Assembly (NCBI GenBank): GCA_036345935.2
Contig: JADWOT020001498.1
Span: 1-64,000, forward strand
DNA: 64,000 nt
Source: Taenia hydatigena
Taxonomy: Eukaryota > Platyhelminthes > Cestoda > Cyclophyllidea > Taeniidae
Direction: 5' to 3'
Of this stretch, positions 44,635 to 58,555 are shown in pieces (the stretch's first letter is position 1; every line of letters starts with the position of its first letter). Under the pieces are notes generated by a model. That model was not told the origin of the DNA and made no database searches. It saw only the letters and a program-made list of their open reading frames with translations. The position numbers and the translations under genes are program-made.

Positions 44635-47562
44635 AACGGTGGTCATTTGCCGGTCATCATTGTGATTTGTGGCCATTTGGTGTTGGGCAATAATCAGGTG
44701 CTACTATATAATACGTCAGATTTTGCGCCATCTAGGTGAGAGTATGGTGTGATTCGCATCGATAGGCGACGAAACCAGTTACGACAACAAAAATTATTGC
44801 ATCGTTGTATATTTCATGCGTATGTGGTTTAACTAGTACGCACGCCTTGCTACCATAAAGTCGGGGCACCAAAATTGATGTGCTTCCATGTTCAATGCTG
44901 CAGTGTTAATTTTATGGAGACTAATTTCTTGACAAAATGCAAGAAATACTGCCGGGCTAATTTATTGGTTCTAGTATTCCTCCAAATTCGCTAAGCATGC
45001 AGTTTAATGATGAGCACACATTGAATTCTCGGTTGTCGGAACGGAAACCACAAGCGAGGCAGAATAATATTCGCCCGGTTGGTCAATTTCATGAGAGTCA
45101 AATTTTGGTACATTCTTATGAACAGAATAGTCAAAACAAGAGAAGAAAGAGTATGCGCATGCATGGTAATACGTCCTTTAACTGTCTCGCCGTAAGCGCT
45201 AAACACATTTTGCTGCAACGATGCGGTGCCTGTTTTGTGCTGACATTTGCTATGTGCTGTTAATCGTTTTCCTCTACATTTGATGAGCACAAGCTTGTTC
45301 AACTCTGCAAGATGAGTTAAGGTGGAAGCTCATTCAAGTGCCCACTGATAGCGACTTATCTAAAAGTGCAAACTAAAGCAAATGGTTGCTTGAAGCCAGC
45401 TTTTAACTAAATAAAACTTCTAAGAAACGTAATGGCGTCTTGCCAATTCTGCATTTCTCACCGCCTCCAGAATTGATGATGTACATGCAATCTGTGCCAT
45501 GAAGGAAGCGATGACGTTAACGAGATTGTGCGATCTTTAAAAGTGCTCAAGAAGACTCTTTGCTCACTTGCCTAGATGAAATCGTAGTGGTCAAATTAAT
45601 TTGCTAACCATCAAAGGAAATGCCGAGAGTTGTGCGCAGCAATGCCGGTGGAATGGGTCTTTGATAAGACTTTCTAACTTTACAGTCATGAAACCCATGT
45701 TCGAAGTAAGAAACAATTTGTGCAATTAACTGCGATGGAAGGTTGTATATTAAAACACTGATACCCAATCTTTACTCAGTATTTTCTCATAATTCTGAAG
45801 GCAGGTGCACTTTGTCTTTGGTTTGCTTCTCTACACACCTGTCAGACACAAATACCAAACATCATGAGAACCTCACTTTCAACAATTTCCAATAGACACA
45901 AGAGGACAGTGAATGCATGTGAACGCCACTTGCAGAACGACAAACTCGCTCTGCCCTGGCTATACAAATTTTCATCTGTTGACCGTAATTACATGCATAA
46001 ATTGCGCAGAAGAATTCGATATTTTTTGAAGCAAACATCGGAAGCATCACGGTGAATAGTATTCAATTATTTCTTTTACCAGCCAAAGACTAGCGAACTG
46101 ACGATGATATAGTAAGAACAGTAACAAGCTATTTCGAAGAAGGGCAACTCTAACAAGACCAAACTGGAAGTAAAATTGCTCCAAAAAATCTTCGAGCTTA
46201 AGGGAATAAAATAAATCGCGGAGTAAAGCGGTTGCAACTAAGGGTGCGCAAGTGATTTATTAGCCACTAACTGCTCTTTCTCGGTGTCATGCGCAGAAAT
46301 ACAAGTACAGCTCCTTAAAATCGTACATGCTTGCTTGTCTTTTCATCTTCCTGTCTTTTTGCAGTCCGTGCAGGACTACAAGTGCCCGATCCCGCGCATT
46401 CGCACCATAGATACTATTGTGCTTTACGCTCTAAACAGCAGTAGACTGTTGAGTCATTGCAAGTATCCACTGTAGAATTGTACCCGCCCCCTATTCGGCA
46501 GTGTATACCAGATGCCCATGACTTTGAGGCAGCGAGCAATGAAGGGAGGCTGAGCCATTCGAGAAGGTAAGTGGTTTAGCGTCCCTCGACCAGTATAGCC
46601 AGCCTGAGGCCCTCATTGTAAATCTGGGCTCCTCTGTTAAAGCCACCGTTTTGTTTAATAGATCGTCGGATTGGAAAGCAGTCTGGTCGCCAAGCCGAAT
46701 AATCGTGCGAATCTGTAAGTTAGCAACAATAGTTAGTAAAATACCCTTGCATCAAGTCACCATTATTGCGAACTTATTCACAGCAGTGCAGTAGTCAACC
46801 TTACCAGTAAAGATATTTTAGCATTAATTATGCGGTAGAAGCGTAGCGTATTGATTTTATCTTGATTCCTACTCATTTTACCCATACAATTATACAAAAA
46901 TCTTATTATCCGCTTTTGCCTCACATATGATATGGAGCCATGGTCTCGTGGTCGTCTAGAAAAAATACCGAAATGGAGGATTTGAAACATAATTTCATGA
47001 TATCCTTCTGTAGGTCTAACGGGTTTTATAATTGGCATGCCCACAACATTGAAGTCCGTAATGCGAAAACTGCCCCGATAATTCATGGTTTTGAACGCAC
47101 CTGACCCTCTCATAGGTCTTACAGCATTAAGAAATCCGTCTTTGCTTATCGGAATCGAAATTTAATTGGGATTAACAATTTTTTAACAACAGATACGGTT
47201 CCTCTAATAGCTTCTGTTCGAGATGGTAATAAGAGGCTGATTTAAAGACCAGCTTTCCCAAAGGAAGTATATGGATAGGATGCGTTCCATTTGCTGTTTA
47301 GCATAGTTTCGTAGCTTTAAAATTTATGTTTATAAATAAAAAAGCGTTGCATAAAAGCAGCCTCTTGATTGCCTTCTAAGTCTTCTTATAATTTTGGTAC
47401 TTTAACCATATATCGGTTTCTGAAAGTTGCAGCATGACCAGTATTGCCAAAAGAAATGGATGGGGTCGACATTTCTGCCGCCTTATTTCCCATACCACCT
47501 ACAACCTTGACATTTCGAGTTCCTCTAAGTAAAACGTTCTCCCCAGGAACTGTTGCGTCCTT
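44635..47562 (+). repeat. Large direct duplication, copy 2, ending at an assembly N
   Basis: Direct repeat of 34909-37818. The left 2.3 kb differs by scattered substitutions; 46957-47562 is identical to 37213-37818 over 606 bases, and the similarity ends exactly where the N is. The sudden change from diverged to identical suggests either recent gene conversion or sequence from the first copy placed at a contig end. Treat the right part as uncertain. Confidence 0.85.
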
Positions 47563-47563
47563 N
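47563..47563. other. Single N: assembly join or gap
   Basis: The only ambiguous base in the window. The left side is duplication sequence, the right side is unrelated to the continuation of copy 1. The true distance across it is unknown. Confidence 0.95.
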
Positions 47564-47640
47564 GTAGCTCACTTCATTTTTACGCCGTCAAGTGTTTTGT
47601 CCGCCCGCACACAGTGGCGTTTTCCCGCTTACCTCTACAG

Positions 47641-47748
47641 CCAGCAGAAGCTGCTGACAGATACGAATAGTAGAGTTGTGGCACTACTGTCACAATTGTC
47701 TGTGGATGGATCCCTGCGTGAAGGCGTGCAGGGGGAAGGGGTAGGCAA
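47641..47748 (+). CDS. Exon-like segment, unidentified, symmetric phase 2
   Basis: Acceptor CCTCTACAG at 47640 and donor GTAAGT at 47749 bound 108 bases that read open as LLTDTNSRVVALLSQLS, VDGSLREGVQGEGVG. One leading base and two trailing bases make it phase 2 at both ends. The composition is protein-like and both splice sites are strong. No family recognised. It lies just right of the N, so its upstream exons may be missing from the assembly. Confidence 0.35.
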
Positions 47749-47749
47749 G

Positions 47750-49466
47750 TAAGTGGGTGGGTCGGGCTAGGATGGTGAAATCCTCGCCTCTCACGGGTGT
47801 TCTTTCATTTGGTCGGTCATTATAAATAAGTCAGACACTTAGTTTAAAGCTCCTGATGGGCTTTCACGAAATCATTTTCACTTATTCTAAAGATACCTCA
47901 AATTTGATTAAAAGCTTGTCTGTTAGCACATCAAATAACATGCTCCAGTTGAATGGATGTGTTTTTTTAGGCTATTATAGCCGCATAAGCACTTTGATTA
48001 AAGAAAACCTTTGGCTAGCACAGCGCTGCTCAACACAACTCACAATAAGTTTAAAAGACATGGTTTCTTGCCTAATTTCTTTCGGCTTGAAGCTCTTTGT
48101 TCTGCCATCGTTGGGCGTTTAGGTTGTCAAGACTAAACTGATGCCGCTGAATCAAGGCACCCTGCATGCGACAGGAAGCAAATAGTTTTCACTTTGTTAG
48201 TAATACTGACAATTTGCCACACGTTGGATAGTGAGGCTAGTAGGCATGGATAGCCGCGATGTTCTTTCTACCTTTCCCACACGCTTCCAAACGACGAACA
48301 CCCTAAACCTTTATTTTCGTACGCAAGTTTATGCGACACCTCTGACTTCTGCTAATTAGATTGATCATTGTTGAGGTTTCGGCCAACGAAAATCCAAATG
48401 AGTAGGATAAGCTTTGACGTGACTTGCCACTGCTTTCCTACTCAGTGGATCGAGTGCGAGCAGTTCTTTTCCTTCGTCGTATCCCCTCTATAAGACCATA
48501 CCGCTCACGCAATGCTCTGGAAGTGCGGCAGTGTGCTTCGACACACTGGTTTTAAGTCCCATTAGTTTGGCAGTTGGCGCACTTTATAGTAGATTAATTG
48601 GCCGCTAGAACCCGCCTGCCGCGAAGCAACTAACTGACGCTCAAGTTAAAGGTAGAAGTCTTTTATACAATCGCAATCAAATTGCAGTGGCTAGAGCATA
48701 GGTGAGACGTAAAAAGTAGATGCCGCTGGCCAAAGCTGATAATCACATGCAGCTCAAAAAGACATGCCGGAGGCAGTAAGCTGCATCAACACTGACATTT
48801 TAGAAGTTATGCAGGGTAGGTGCGCAGAATAGTGTGCAAAGGTCCAAGGTAAATAGACAAATCTTGACATTTTCTGTACCTTGACATTGACACAGTTCAA
48901 AAAGCAAAAAAGGGACAGATTTCAAGAAAGCTAGCCTCTAAGCCTCTACTATATTGGAGAAGGAAGAATTCAAATAGGAGCCTGTTAGTTAAACACTTGA
49001 ATGTGCTTCGACAGTCCAGTCGCATCGCGCCTTCCCTTTTCCTCAGATAAGAGCTCAGTTCCCTTCAACCACATGAACGTTTGCTGCGCCTTTTCAGGTA
49101 AATTTGTAAACATACGCAAGTCCTAAATCTTTTACAATTAGTCTGCAGTTAGCTTACTAATAGCATTTCTGTGATGCTGTGATGCTTTTGCAAGAGGGTC
49201 ATATTCAAGGATTGGCTGTGGGTATGCCTTCCATTTCAGGTTTATGGTAGCAATAGGAGCTTTGTTAATGCTGTGAGAACGGCATCGGCCTACTTAGATG
49301 GAAGGCATGCGAATGCTTATTTACTACCAGACTTGAGTACTTCAGTGATTCATTATTTTTATCAGTTGTATGTCTTCGCCACCATCGTCTTGCGTTGCCC
49401 AGCCGTATTTGATGAGATAACCGAGTGAAAGTGGAGGAGGTGTGATCATAGGGACTTAAGGAAAGG
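47750..49466. other. No recognised gene
   Basis: Nothing supportable. The 88-codon plus frame at 47856-48122 and the minus frame at 49265-49537 have no domain resemblance. Confidence 0.5.
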
Positions 49467-49709
49467 TTGCGAGTGGCAATATATAGGCAGGCATTTGCCA
49501 ATGTGTTGCACACATTTGACGATTGTGTTGATGTCAATCACACCGGTAACTATGAATTAAAGTCGTTAGTAGAGGCGTTTACGCCGGAGAGACAGGGTTC
49601 CACGGGTGGTAAGACTTTCTACGTTGGCGCCAGTCCTGGCGGTCTCTACAACAGTTCTGCCGTTGGTGGCAGTGGCCCACTTGCACCTGCAATGACATCT
49701 AGGCGGTAG
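49467..49709 (+). CDS. EF-hand-like open frame with Gly/Ser-rich tail
   Basis: Plus frame containing YRQAFANVLHTFDD, then DVNHTGNYELKSLVEAF. The stretch D-V-N-H-T-G-N-Y-E has acidic/polar residues at loop positions 1, 3, 5, a glycine at 6 and a hydrophobic at 8, as in calcium-binding EF-hands, but position 12 is serine instead of glutamate. The last 40 residues are rich in G and S and end at TAG. It may be a terminal exon. No acceptor is clear. Confidence 0.25.
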   Translation: MRVAIYRQAFANVLHTFDDCVDVNHTGNYELKSLVEAFTPERQGSTGGKTFYVGASPGGLYNSSAVGGSGPLAPAMTSRR

Positions 49710-52700
49710 GAGTGCTCGAGCCACGATAAGGTGGGCAAGTTAATGTAAAATTTTTACTTACGCTTGAGCGGATCGTGTTCTGCAAAACGAACTTTGTTAA
49801 AAGCAGTGCTGTTAGTGAATGCAAGGAGGACTGAAGGATTGGTAGCCAATTTCAAGGCAATTTGATATTTGAAGTGGAGCAGATAAATAACGACCCACAG
49901 TGTGTTGATTGCAATAATAATTGGTCATATTGATATTTTAACCAGTCGGTTAATGGAAGATACTGAACCTGAGAAATGACGGCGCTAATTGGCAGGCTGC
50001 GTGGGTGTATTTGTCGGCTTCGGCGTGGTGTATGTTTGGGGCAAAAAGTGGAGTTTCATTAGATGCCAGTTAGCCCATGTGGCATGAGGGTGGAAGGAGT
50101 TGGGCGCAAAAGTTGCCACAATAATAGCTTAGGCTTAGCTGCCCATCTGAGATCCTCGTCATATCCATCGAGGCCCATCGAATTAACTTATTTATTAAAA
50201 GGGAAGAACAGAGGAGGGGGGTGATAGTAAAGTAAAGTGGAATGGAGCACTGGATAACAATGCAGTACAGCATGGACGGAAACGAAACGAGTGAAGAGGC
50301 ATAATTTGCTGTCAAGCTATGCCGTTATTAGGTGATAGGAGGCATGCTATTTGCGTACCGAACTTCCCACATCTTTAGGAGGTGCAACACAGACGTGCGT
50401 AGTGATTTATTACTGGTACAAAAGTTAGCTGCTTACCAGGAGATAATGACGAGTGCCCCTACTATCGGAAGAGAGGTCAACTAAATAACGAACTTTGCCT
50501 TACTTGTGAGAAATTATCCGGTTGGCAACAGTGCATTATTTGCCCTGATTTTTATGATTTTTATAAAAGGCTAATTTTTCCTTCAATTTTTTGCCACGTT
50601 CCTTGCTCGTAAGCATCTGCGCAACTGACTAAAACCATTTACTTCAAACATGTCTCATCAAACAAGCCAGGTAGGGTGGTCACCTTCTTTGAAATTTTTG
50701 AAGTGTGTGCATCGGATTTTTTAAATTCTTACAAACTTTGTCGTGGGCCTGAGACAGCACAGCAACGTCTGCCATGATTTTGTAGAAACGACGTAGGAAA
50801 ACCACGATGATAGGATAACAAATTTTAAGTTGAGACCTTATATTTTAAAATCTGAGGCAGAGATATTAAGAAGCTGAGAAAAAAAGCAATTATATAATGC
50901 GGTTCCCTGCAATTTCCTTAGGATTTTAGCACATTGCTCAGCGAAAATCTGTAAATTTCCATTTTGCAAGATAGTAAAATGCAAAGATCTGCTTGTTTTA
51001 TAGTGTTCCATTCGACTTTTGGTAATAATAACGGAAATTTAGGAAAAAATTTACGTGGCCGTGATGAGTCAGAAACACTCATATAGCTAACATTGTCCCA
51101 GGTGTAAGCGCAAATAAGCTGTGAATTTTCGCCTGGTTTATCCCCCCCCTGTATAGCGGTTTTCTTATAATCAAATTTAAAATGCTGTAGCTCTTCGCAG
51201 ACCGTACCATGCATAACAAGAGAATGAGTTTATAAGTGCTATTGCTAAAAGGCTTGGTTATCTCTAACAGGTGATATCTGACGGTTAACCCATTATCAAT
51301 ACGGAAAGAAATTCAAGACTGATAGCCCAGCTCTATCACCAACGTAATAAGCAGTCATTCATTCAGATACATCCGAAGTCCAGGAATGTGCAGAAGAGAA
51401 TTTTCATTAAAACAGTTTGTCGCATTTTGGTTTAGGTAGCATTTGTTTTGCTTAAGCGCCCATCATTTAACTTCACAAAAACTAACGTTGAACAAAAAAT
51501 TGCACTTTAAAGCGATCTTAATACGACCACCGAATGCCTCAAACAAGTTAACTAACTTTATTGAGTGGAGCTAATGAAACACTTTGCGAACGACGAATAA
51601 AAGTGCGAATATTTTGTGATTAGTGACAAACTTTTCAGTGGGATAATCAAGTGTATAAATGAGGTAGATTGTCAGAGCTGGAAGAGTAGAAAACCGTTTT
51701 AAGTGATAGATGTTTCTTTGAGACGAGAATGAGCCGAACTTATCGGCATAGTTGTTTGAACCGCACATACATTTTAAGACGAATGTCGAATCCCCAAATA
51801 ACAAATGATCGGATTTGTTAGGTCAACAATTGATCAGCTAGCCGAACACAGGGCACTTCACGTAGCACGTGCTTTTTAGCAATCATTTGCCCGAGGAGGT
51901 CCGCGAAGTGGATCTCAATATTCAGATGTATAATAGTAAGGCGCCTTGCAGTGCCACAGGTAGCCTTAGCTTAGTTCAATGCACTGAACCTCGACGTAAA
52001 TTAGTTCCACGTAGAAGAGTAGATTTGCTCTTATTTTTCATTTGACCGCCCTTTGATTAGTAAATAACATACAAGCTGCCACTTTGTCACCTGACATCTT
52101 GATCAGAGGCGTAAAACTTACCGAGATACGCCATCGCATATATAAATGGATCTGTCTGTCGGTATTAATCATCCTTCCCGATCAGCACTATTACCATCAA
52201 GACCAACAGCAACGTCACGTCTGCGATTACGGACCTCAGATGCGCAATTTTTTTCACCAGCAACCAGCCTGCTGTCCACATAATCGACCACCAACTCTTG
52301 CATCTATTCGCCTGGTATTCCGCCCATCACGTACTGCACAAGAGTGAAGACATAGAAGAAAAGAATTGTGGAGAGCAAAGGAGGAGAGGTGAACAATGGG
52401 GTAACAATCAAAGCAGGCCGGTGGCTGTCTAGCAACAACCTTTCCATTCAGAATCCACAGAAAACTTCGAGCTGCCCTCAACTATTCTATCTTGCCCCTC
52501 TACACCGAATCGCAGACATTTTGTTGAAGCAGGCAAAGATAAAAGCAATGCACAAGGTAGTGTTACAGCGTTCTTAGAGTATCCACCGCAATCTCTGCAT
52601 CCATTTACCATTTAGCTGCAAATATCTTCAGCCACCGAGGGCTCAAGCGGCATGATCCTCGCGTAGAAATGTACAGATTATGCCCCCAAGCAGTGGCACA

Positions 52701-55700
52701 CATAAGCTTTGCGCAATTATGCAGCGGGGCTTTCTCCAATGCGACATAAGGCACACTGCGAATATCCTTTTAGACGAGTTGATCTATCCCAAACATTTAT
52801 TAGCAATACAGAAGATTCGGCTTGTGGTAACAACGTGTACGGCTTCAAATTGGAGGCATGAAATCATGCTCGGCTTGCCTCAAGAGCTCAAAAATACGTT
52901 CAATCGATTGCTTACTTTAAGGTCTACGCATATACCATAAGGAACCTGAATAGACTGGGAGATAGCACATTCATAAAGTGGGCAAGATTCAAATCAAAAC
53001 GACACAAATTGACTAGGATAGCGTTGTCATAGAATGAGTTTGATTAAGTGTTCAATGGCAGAAACCAATGTTTTACAACACATCGCAAGACATAAACCCT
53101 TTAAAGTTTACGGTGGCTATTCCATGATTGGCAGTGTAAGTGAGAAGGAAAGGAGGAATAAGATATTAGTTTTGAGACTAGCCTTCATATTACTATCAAT
53201 CAACTGTAATTTTTGTCGGGCATAGGCAAAGCATGAGTATTTTAAGGAAAAACAACAGAGAATGAAGAGAGAAGAAAAGCCCAGAAAATGAGCGCTTTCA
53301 ACCAAGGAATATTACATTGGCCTCTGCTCTGCTTGTCAGATAGGCTATATTTGCACCAGGGAAGTCTTTTCGATTCCCACAACTTTGTGCAGAAGTGGAC
53401 CAATTTGAATACCATGCTTACTCTTAGCCTGTCATTTGCACTAATTTTTTAGGTCATTACCTACTAAATTACCCAGCCAACCAAATCAGAGGCGAAGGAA
53501 ATAAAATATCACTGCTTTTGAAGGCGTGAAAGCTATGGCCACTTTTGTTGTCTCTTTTCTGGTAAAAAGGGCACTTTTGACTGTACTTTATTCTTGCGCA
53601 ACTCACGTCCTACCGCACCCATTTCATCATATTATGCCAGCTAATGAAGTCGTTTCGGTCGACAACCAAGGTCCTTAAGAAATGTTGAGAGACATTCCAT
53701 CTTATTCAACCTGTTTCCTGTTGTTGAAAGCGACTGCAATAACCAATACCTGATAGGCCACGGGAGACTCCAAGTTGACTTGTGAAGAACTCACCGGATA
53801 GATTATGTAGTCATAATCATAATGCGTAGCCTAATTCGACCGACAATGCAGTCCATACTTTTGATACAATAACACCCCCATAGGCAAGCAGACTACGGGC
53901 ACGATCGCTTCTTAGTTATTGGAACTCTAAAACAAAACCTACGTTCCTCATTCGACATCAGGTAAGGATAAGAGCTGGGAATAGACCGAAATATATAATT
54001 CTGTAGAGTTGCTCGGGCTTAAGCGCGGTTTGAAAGCGTAGATTGGGATCCAACTGCTCCTTTTTTATAGCAGAGTTTGGAATCATTTCGAATGGAATTA
54101 GTTGAAGGTAGTGAGAAAAGTAACGAACAGAGACATTTGTGGAGCGCAATCCATTTTAAATGCGCTGCCATATAGTGATGGGGAATTAACATGTTGAAAG
54201 GATCCACCTCATACTCAGCCGTGTGGAGATTAACCGCTTTAAAGGCATTAAGGTAGCTGCACACCTCTGGAGCCATTGCGGGTAGTGCATCAGTGATTTT
54301 GCGTTATAAGCTGTTTCAAAATAGCCATTAGCAGAGCAAGCCAGCGTGGATTTGATGTGTGTCGAAGATGCGGGGCTTAACTAGTTGGCCGCAGGTGAAC
54401 GTCAACCCATTGCCTGCCTATTACAAATGCAATAAAAAGAACCTCAAAAGTCTTTATGCACAGTAAATCTTGTTGCAGCAATGGCATTTATACCATTGTC
54501 TGTATGCAGTTAATGGGCAATCTCATGGTCTGACGTAACCGCTCCTCAAATTGCCGTAGCCAGATGGATTTGTCATACACGCATCGATCAAATTTTCCAG
54601 GAATGGGTAAAATATTGCCGAGTCAAATAATTGCATACGGCTTCCAAGAGGCGAATCATTCTGATAAGCTTAATTTTGAATCGCCTGCTGTCAATTGCGA
54701 AATGCGGCAAATTTTAGGCTTCATGGTCCAAAACGTGAGCATAGCTAAAAGTTGACGGAAAGAGGCAATTAGTTTAGCCTGCACTAAACAGGTCTGACTA
54801 GGTCACTTATGTTACAAGTCGTTATGTCCTTTTACGAGCTACTCTTAGAATTCATTCACTCCTTCCGTGTAGCTACATTGGGCTGTATATCTTCTCAGGG
54901 TAAATACAAAACAAAGGCAAGAAAATGTATAATTCTATGGCAGCTTGTCCCACAAGCATAGTGCTAAAGAATAAATCTTTTTATACATGACGACCTCAAC
55001 AATTGAGTACCACCAGAAATCGTATGCTTCCCCACAAGCATGCGATGCATCGGTCACACAGCAATAACTACTCGTGTGGCTTAAGTGTGTGCATTCGATG
55101 CAAAATAAATGTGTAGACCAGGAAGTGTTGAGACATGCGCCTCGGGAAAGCTCACGCACTGATAGAAGCCCTACCTACATAAGCAGTTTGTATGCCGAAG
55201 GAAGCGAATGATGAGCTAATGATTGTCTGAATTGTTTCCTGCTGTCGTCATCAATAGCCAGCTTTTGATCACGCTGTGAATTCAAACAGAAATCATGGAG
55301 TATATTAGCCGTTTCTTGCTTTATGCAAATCAGACTTAACTTTGAACACATCTTCGGTTTCATAAGATACGATGTTCGGGTTTAATTTGTCTTATTTTTT
55401 GTTGCGTCATCTTTTTCATTTTTAGGTGCAAACAGTAAGATCCAACCATTGCATACATACGCACGCCTCAGACGTGGTTACTCTGGCTCAGCTAAGGGTA
55501 AGTCATTTTTACTTATCTCACACAATCTTCGTCATAGTGTATTAATAACCTGGGTTCTGTACCCCATTTAGAGCATCGACTTCACACTGTAGACGCAAAT
55601 TCCCACAAATTCTTTAAATATTTTTAGCCATATGCCATGTAATTCGGACGAACCGTGGCTGGGCAAAGGATTCTGCAAAGGGTGGTGATCCACTATCTCA

Positions 55701-58450
55701 GCTGTCAGTGTATTGCGACTGGCCTCTCATTTTTAGCTTTGTTCCTTAGGCCCTCGTATTGAGTGCAATGATCACATAGGCAGGGGAACAGTAGTCGAGG
55801 CTGAGCTCATTCAGACTAGCTTCATTCTCAGTTGCAGATGATGCTCCCTCCACTAACCTATTCATGGTCACTGATCGCCTCTCACTTTAAAGATGTGTTC
55901 AGTCATGCATTGCAATGGTGTTGCTACTTTCTGAAACTGTTTAGCAGTTAGATAAACAGTAAGGTACGGTTATCAATTAGAGAATGCTTGTAAGACCTCG
56001 ATTTAATTAAACGTTAGCGGATTCGTACAAAACACGCACACATGGGGTCACTTCGTCTCACAATTCAGCCGAGGCTAATATTATTGTAAAATATTAAATT
56101 TACGATTGCCGCCTTAAATGAATGAATAATAAACACACACGGATGCTCTAAGCAGCATACATCAAACGGAGTGCAGGACATAAGTAAATTGGCAGTGTGC
56201 GAAATGTGTGAATGGAGTTGTGATTTCTGTATAATGGAGTTACTGCTAGCGGGCAAACACCGATAAAAAATTCTTAACCTTATCAGTACTATTCCTGAAA
56301 CATTATGTCTAGGAATGCTTTATAACCTCAAGTATACAGCTTGGGCTTTATTTAACCGGAAGTACAAATGTCAGCTTCCTTATGCACTTTACTTTTATAT
56401 AGAAATTAGATAGCATTAAGTAAGCTACCCACCCATTCACTTACACATTTGCACCATCAGGTTTGATGTGGTGCGATTGCACGATGCTAGAGCGGATAAC
56501 CGATAAGCGAACAAGACATTGTGAAGCAAAGGCGATGAGGCATGCAGAACTCACCTGGTTCGCAACTGCTCTAACGTCTGAGCTACAGAGACTGCAAAAC
56601 ACTTGTCTCCTAGTCCTTCCCTGTCCACTAGAGCAATGCACGACTCCACTAGTCGAGAAGAGAGGTTAACAACAGGAGTGGGTGAAGGAAGTAGGAGCGC
56701 GTAATAACATATCTGGTTTTTACCCCGGATGTTGTTGATTGCATGGCCTATGCTCTCCATCCCACGTCGCCCGATGCTTTATGCGCAGTTAGGATTTGCC
56801 TCCTTCACTGCTTGGAAACCTCATCTCCAATTAACCTATTCTTGCTGGCCACGATCAAACTGTATTATGGCAAACATATTTCTCCTCTACTTCCCGTAAT
56901 AATTCTTTGTACTTGCAAGCTAACCTCTCCTACCTCACCTTCTACTCGTCCTCCTTCTACTTTCTTCCTTATTGGCTGGTTATGTTCTTAGCAGAATTTT
57001 CAATTTAAGGGCTGCCTCTAGTAGAGAAAAATGAACGTTAGTCACTCACGGAGTAACCAGTGACAATTTCGCCGAAACTGGTGATACATATTTCCTTAAT
57101 CCAGCCAGGGCTACAGCTATCAATTAATTTGGAAAAGAAGCATGAGCCCCTTGCGAATCTTTGCTTGCATTTACTATACGAGTTGCCCATGCCTGAATTC
57201 TGGAACAAATAAACTAGGCTACTCCCACAAACATGCCTGTGTCATAATTCTTCCGCAGCTTTTGCTAGGTAAAGCTCTAAGGGCGGATAAATGCGAAGCT
57301 TGCCTTATCTGTCTTAGCGACTCCATTCACTTTATCGCCTTGGCTAAAACTGTTCTTTCTACTGCCTTCCGATTGATACACTTCTCGAAGCCAGCTACCT
57401 TTTGATGGCTGCTCTAAGTGTATGCGGCAATAATGTCCAGTGGCTCTAGTTTATTGCCACATCGATTGCGGCCCTCTTTTTCGCTGCGATCTCAACAATT
57501 AATAACTTTTGTTGGTATGGCAGGCGCCTTACCGACTGGCAAATGACTGAATTGAGCTCACCTGACACTAAATGTTCTTCGTTTACGCAGTTATTATTAG
57601 GTCCAGCCTAATGCAAACTTTAGGAGAACTGACTGCATTGATGTGTCCATTAAAATCCAAAGAATTTCAATGCCCAATTCTATTAGTAATGGTAACTTGG
57701 GCCATGCTGCATTTTATAACTCTACCCCTATTCCCTTAGCTGCACCCACCCCAAGACATCGCATCATTTTCTACTTTTGCCTTAAATTTTACAGCGTTTT
57801 TATAGAATCCCGCCCGTGTCTGTAATAGTGATCAGGAAAAAACAACAAAGCAGCGATTCCTGCTTTTCTGTCAAATATCAAGCGCATTCCTACTCGCAGA
57901 GCACATTGATAAATCTATGCCCGTAGGTGATTAGTTGAGGCATTTCATTGGAGAACTCTAGAAAGCAAACAAATAACCTTTGATTATCGCACTCGAAAAT
58001 AAATATGCATGTTTCACTGAAACACCTATTGGTTTTTAAATTACGCTCAACTGCCAATAATGCGGCATTACTGTGCCATCACTCGACATTTCTAGACAAC
58101 CGATGCGGTCTGACGTAACGCAATGCAACGCGATGTTTTCATTATAATATATACCTAGCAGCGTTCAATTAGTTTTACACGTTTAGATCTTCCCTAATAA
58201 AACCCTTTATGGTCTACAAACTCAAGATCAGTGCATTGAATTCTTTTGACCTACTGGGGATTCAGTTTAAAGTGAGGAGGTAATATCTGAAAGTAAGCAT
58301 CACAAGAAGCTTACTAATTTTGCCTACGAAATTGCGTGTGTTCACATTCCACTGAATACATTGCGCCAAATACCTGCAAAATAGAAGACACCAAGTCGTT
58401 GCAGCAAGCGCTTATTGCAGTATAAGTGTGATTGACGAAGATATGCTTAC
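49710..58450. other. Long stretch without a recognised gene
   Basis: Nearly 9 kb with no supportable gene. The longest frames are 98 codons (50918-51214, minus, reading VCEELQHFKFDYKKTAIQGG near its start) and 90 codons or fewer elsewhere. Two pieces look slightly exon-like but remain unrecognised: 54564-54735 plus (MRQILGFMVQN before a GTGAGC donor) and 56463-56669 plus (ELQRLQNTCLL). No repeats with the rest of the window noticed. Confidence 0.45.
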
Positions 58451-58555
58451 GGACATGACGCGAACTCATATGATCCAACATCGCTGCGACCGTCAAGTGT
58501 CCTGCAAAGCATTCTGTGCAGTAAAAGCGTATTTCTGAATCCGCCGTTCTTCCGG
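58451..58555 (-). CDS. C2H2 zinc-finger exon, unit 2, exon C
   Basis: A 105-base exon between acceptor ATGCTGCAG and donor GTAAGCATA, phase 1 at both ends. It reads RTADSEIRFYCTECFAGHL then TVAAMLDHMSSRHV. The finger has cysteines in CTEC and histidines in DHMSSRH. Same length and phase as unit 0 exon C. With exons A and B upstream, unit 2 is the only unit in the window with all three exons open and in phase; it could be part of a live gene whose other exons lie outside what I can identify. Confidence 0.6.

Noticed and set aside
47444..47752. 102-codon plus-strand open frame crossing the N
   Set aside because: The left part is duplication sequence on the opposite strand from its better frame, the right part is unrelated, and the codon at the join contains N. 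It is a chimera of the assembly join; only the right-hand exon-like part (47641-47748) is kept.
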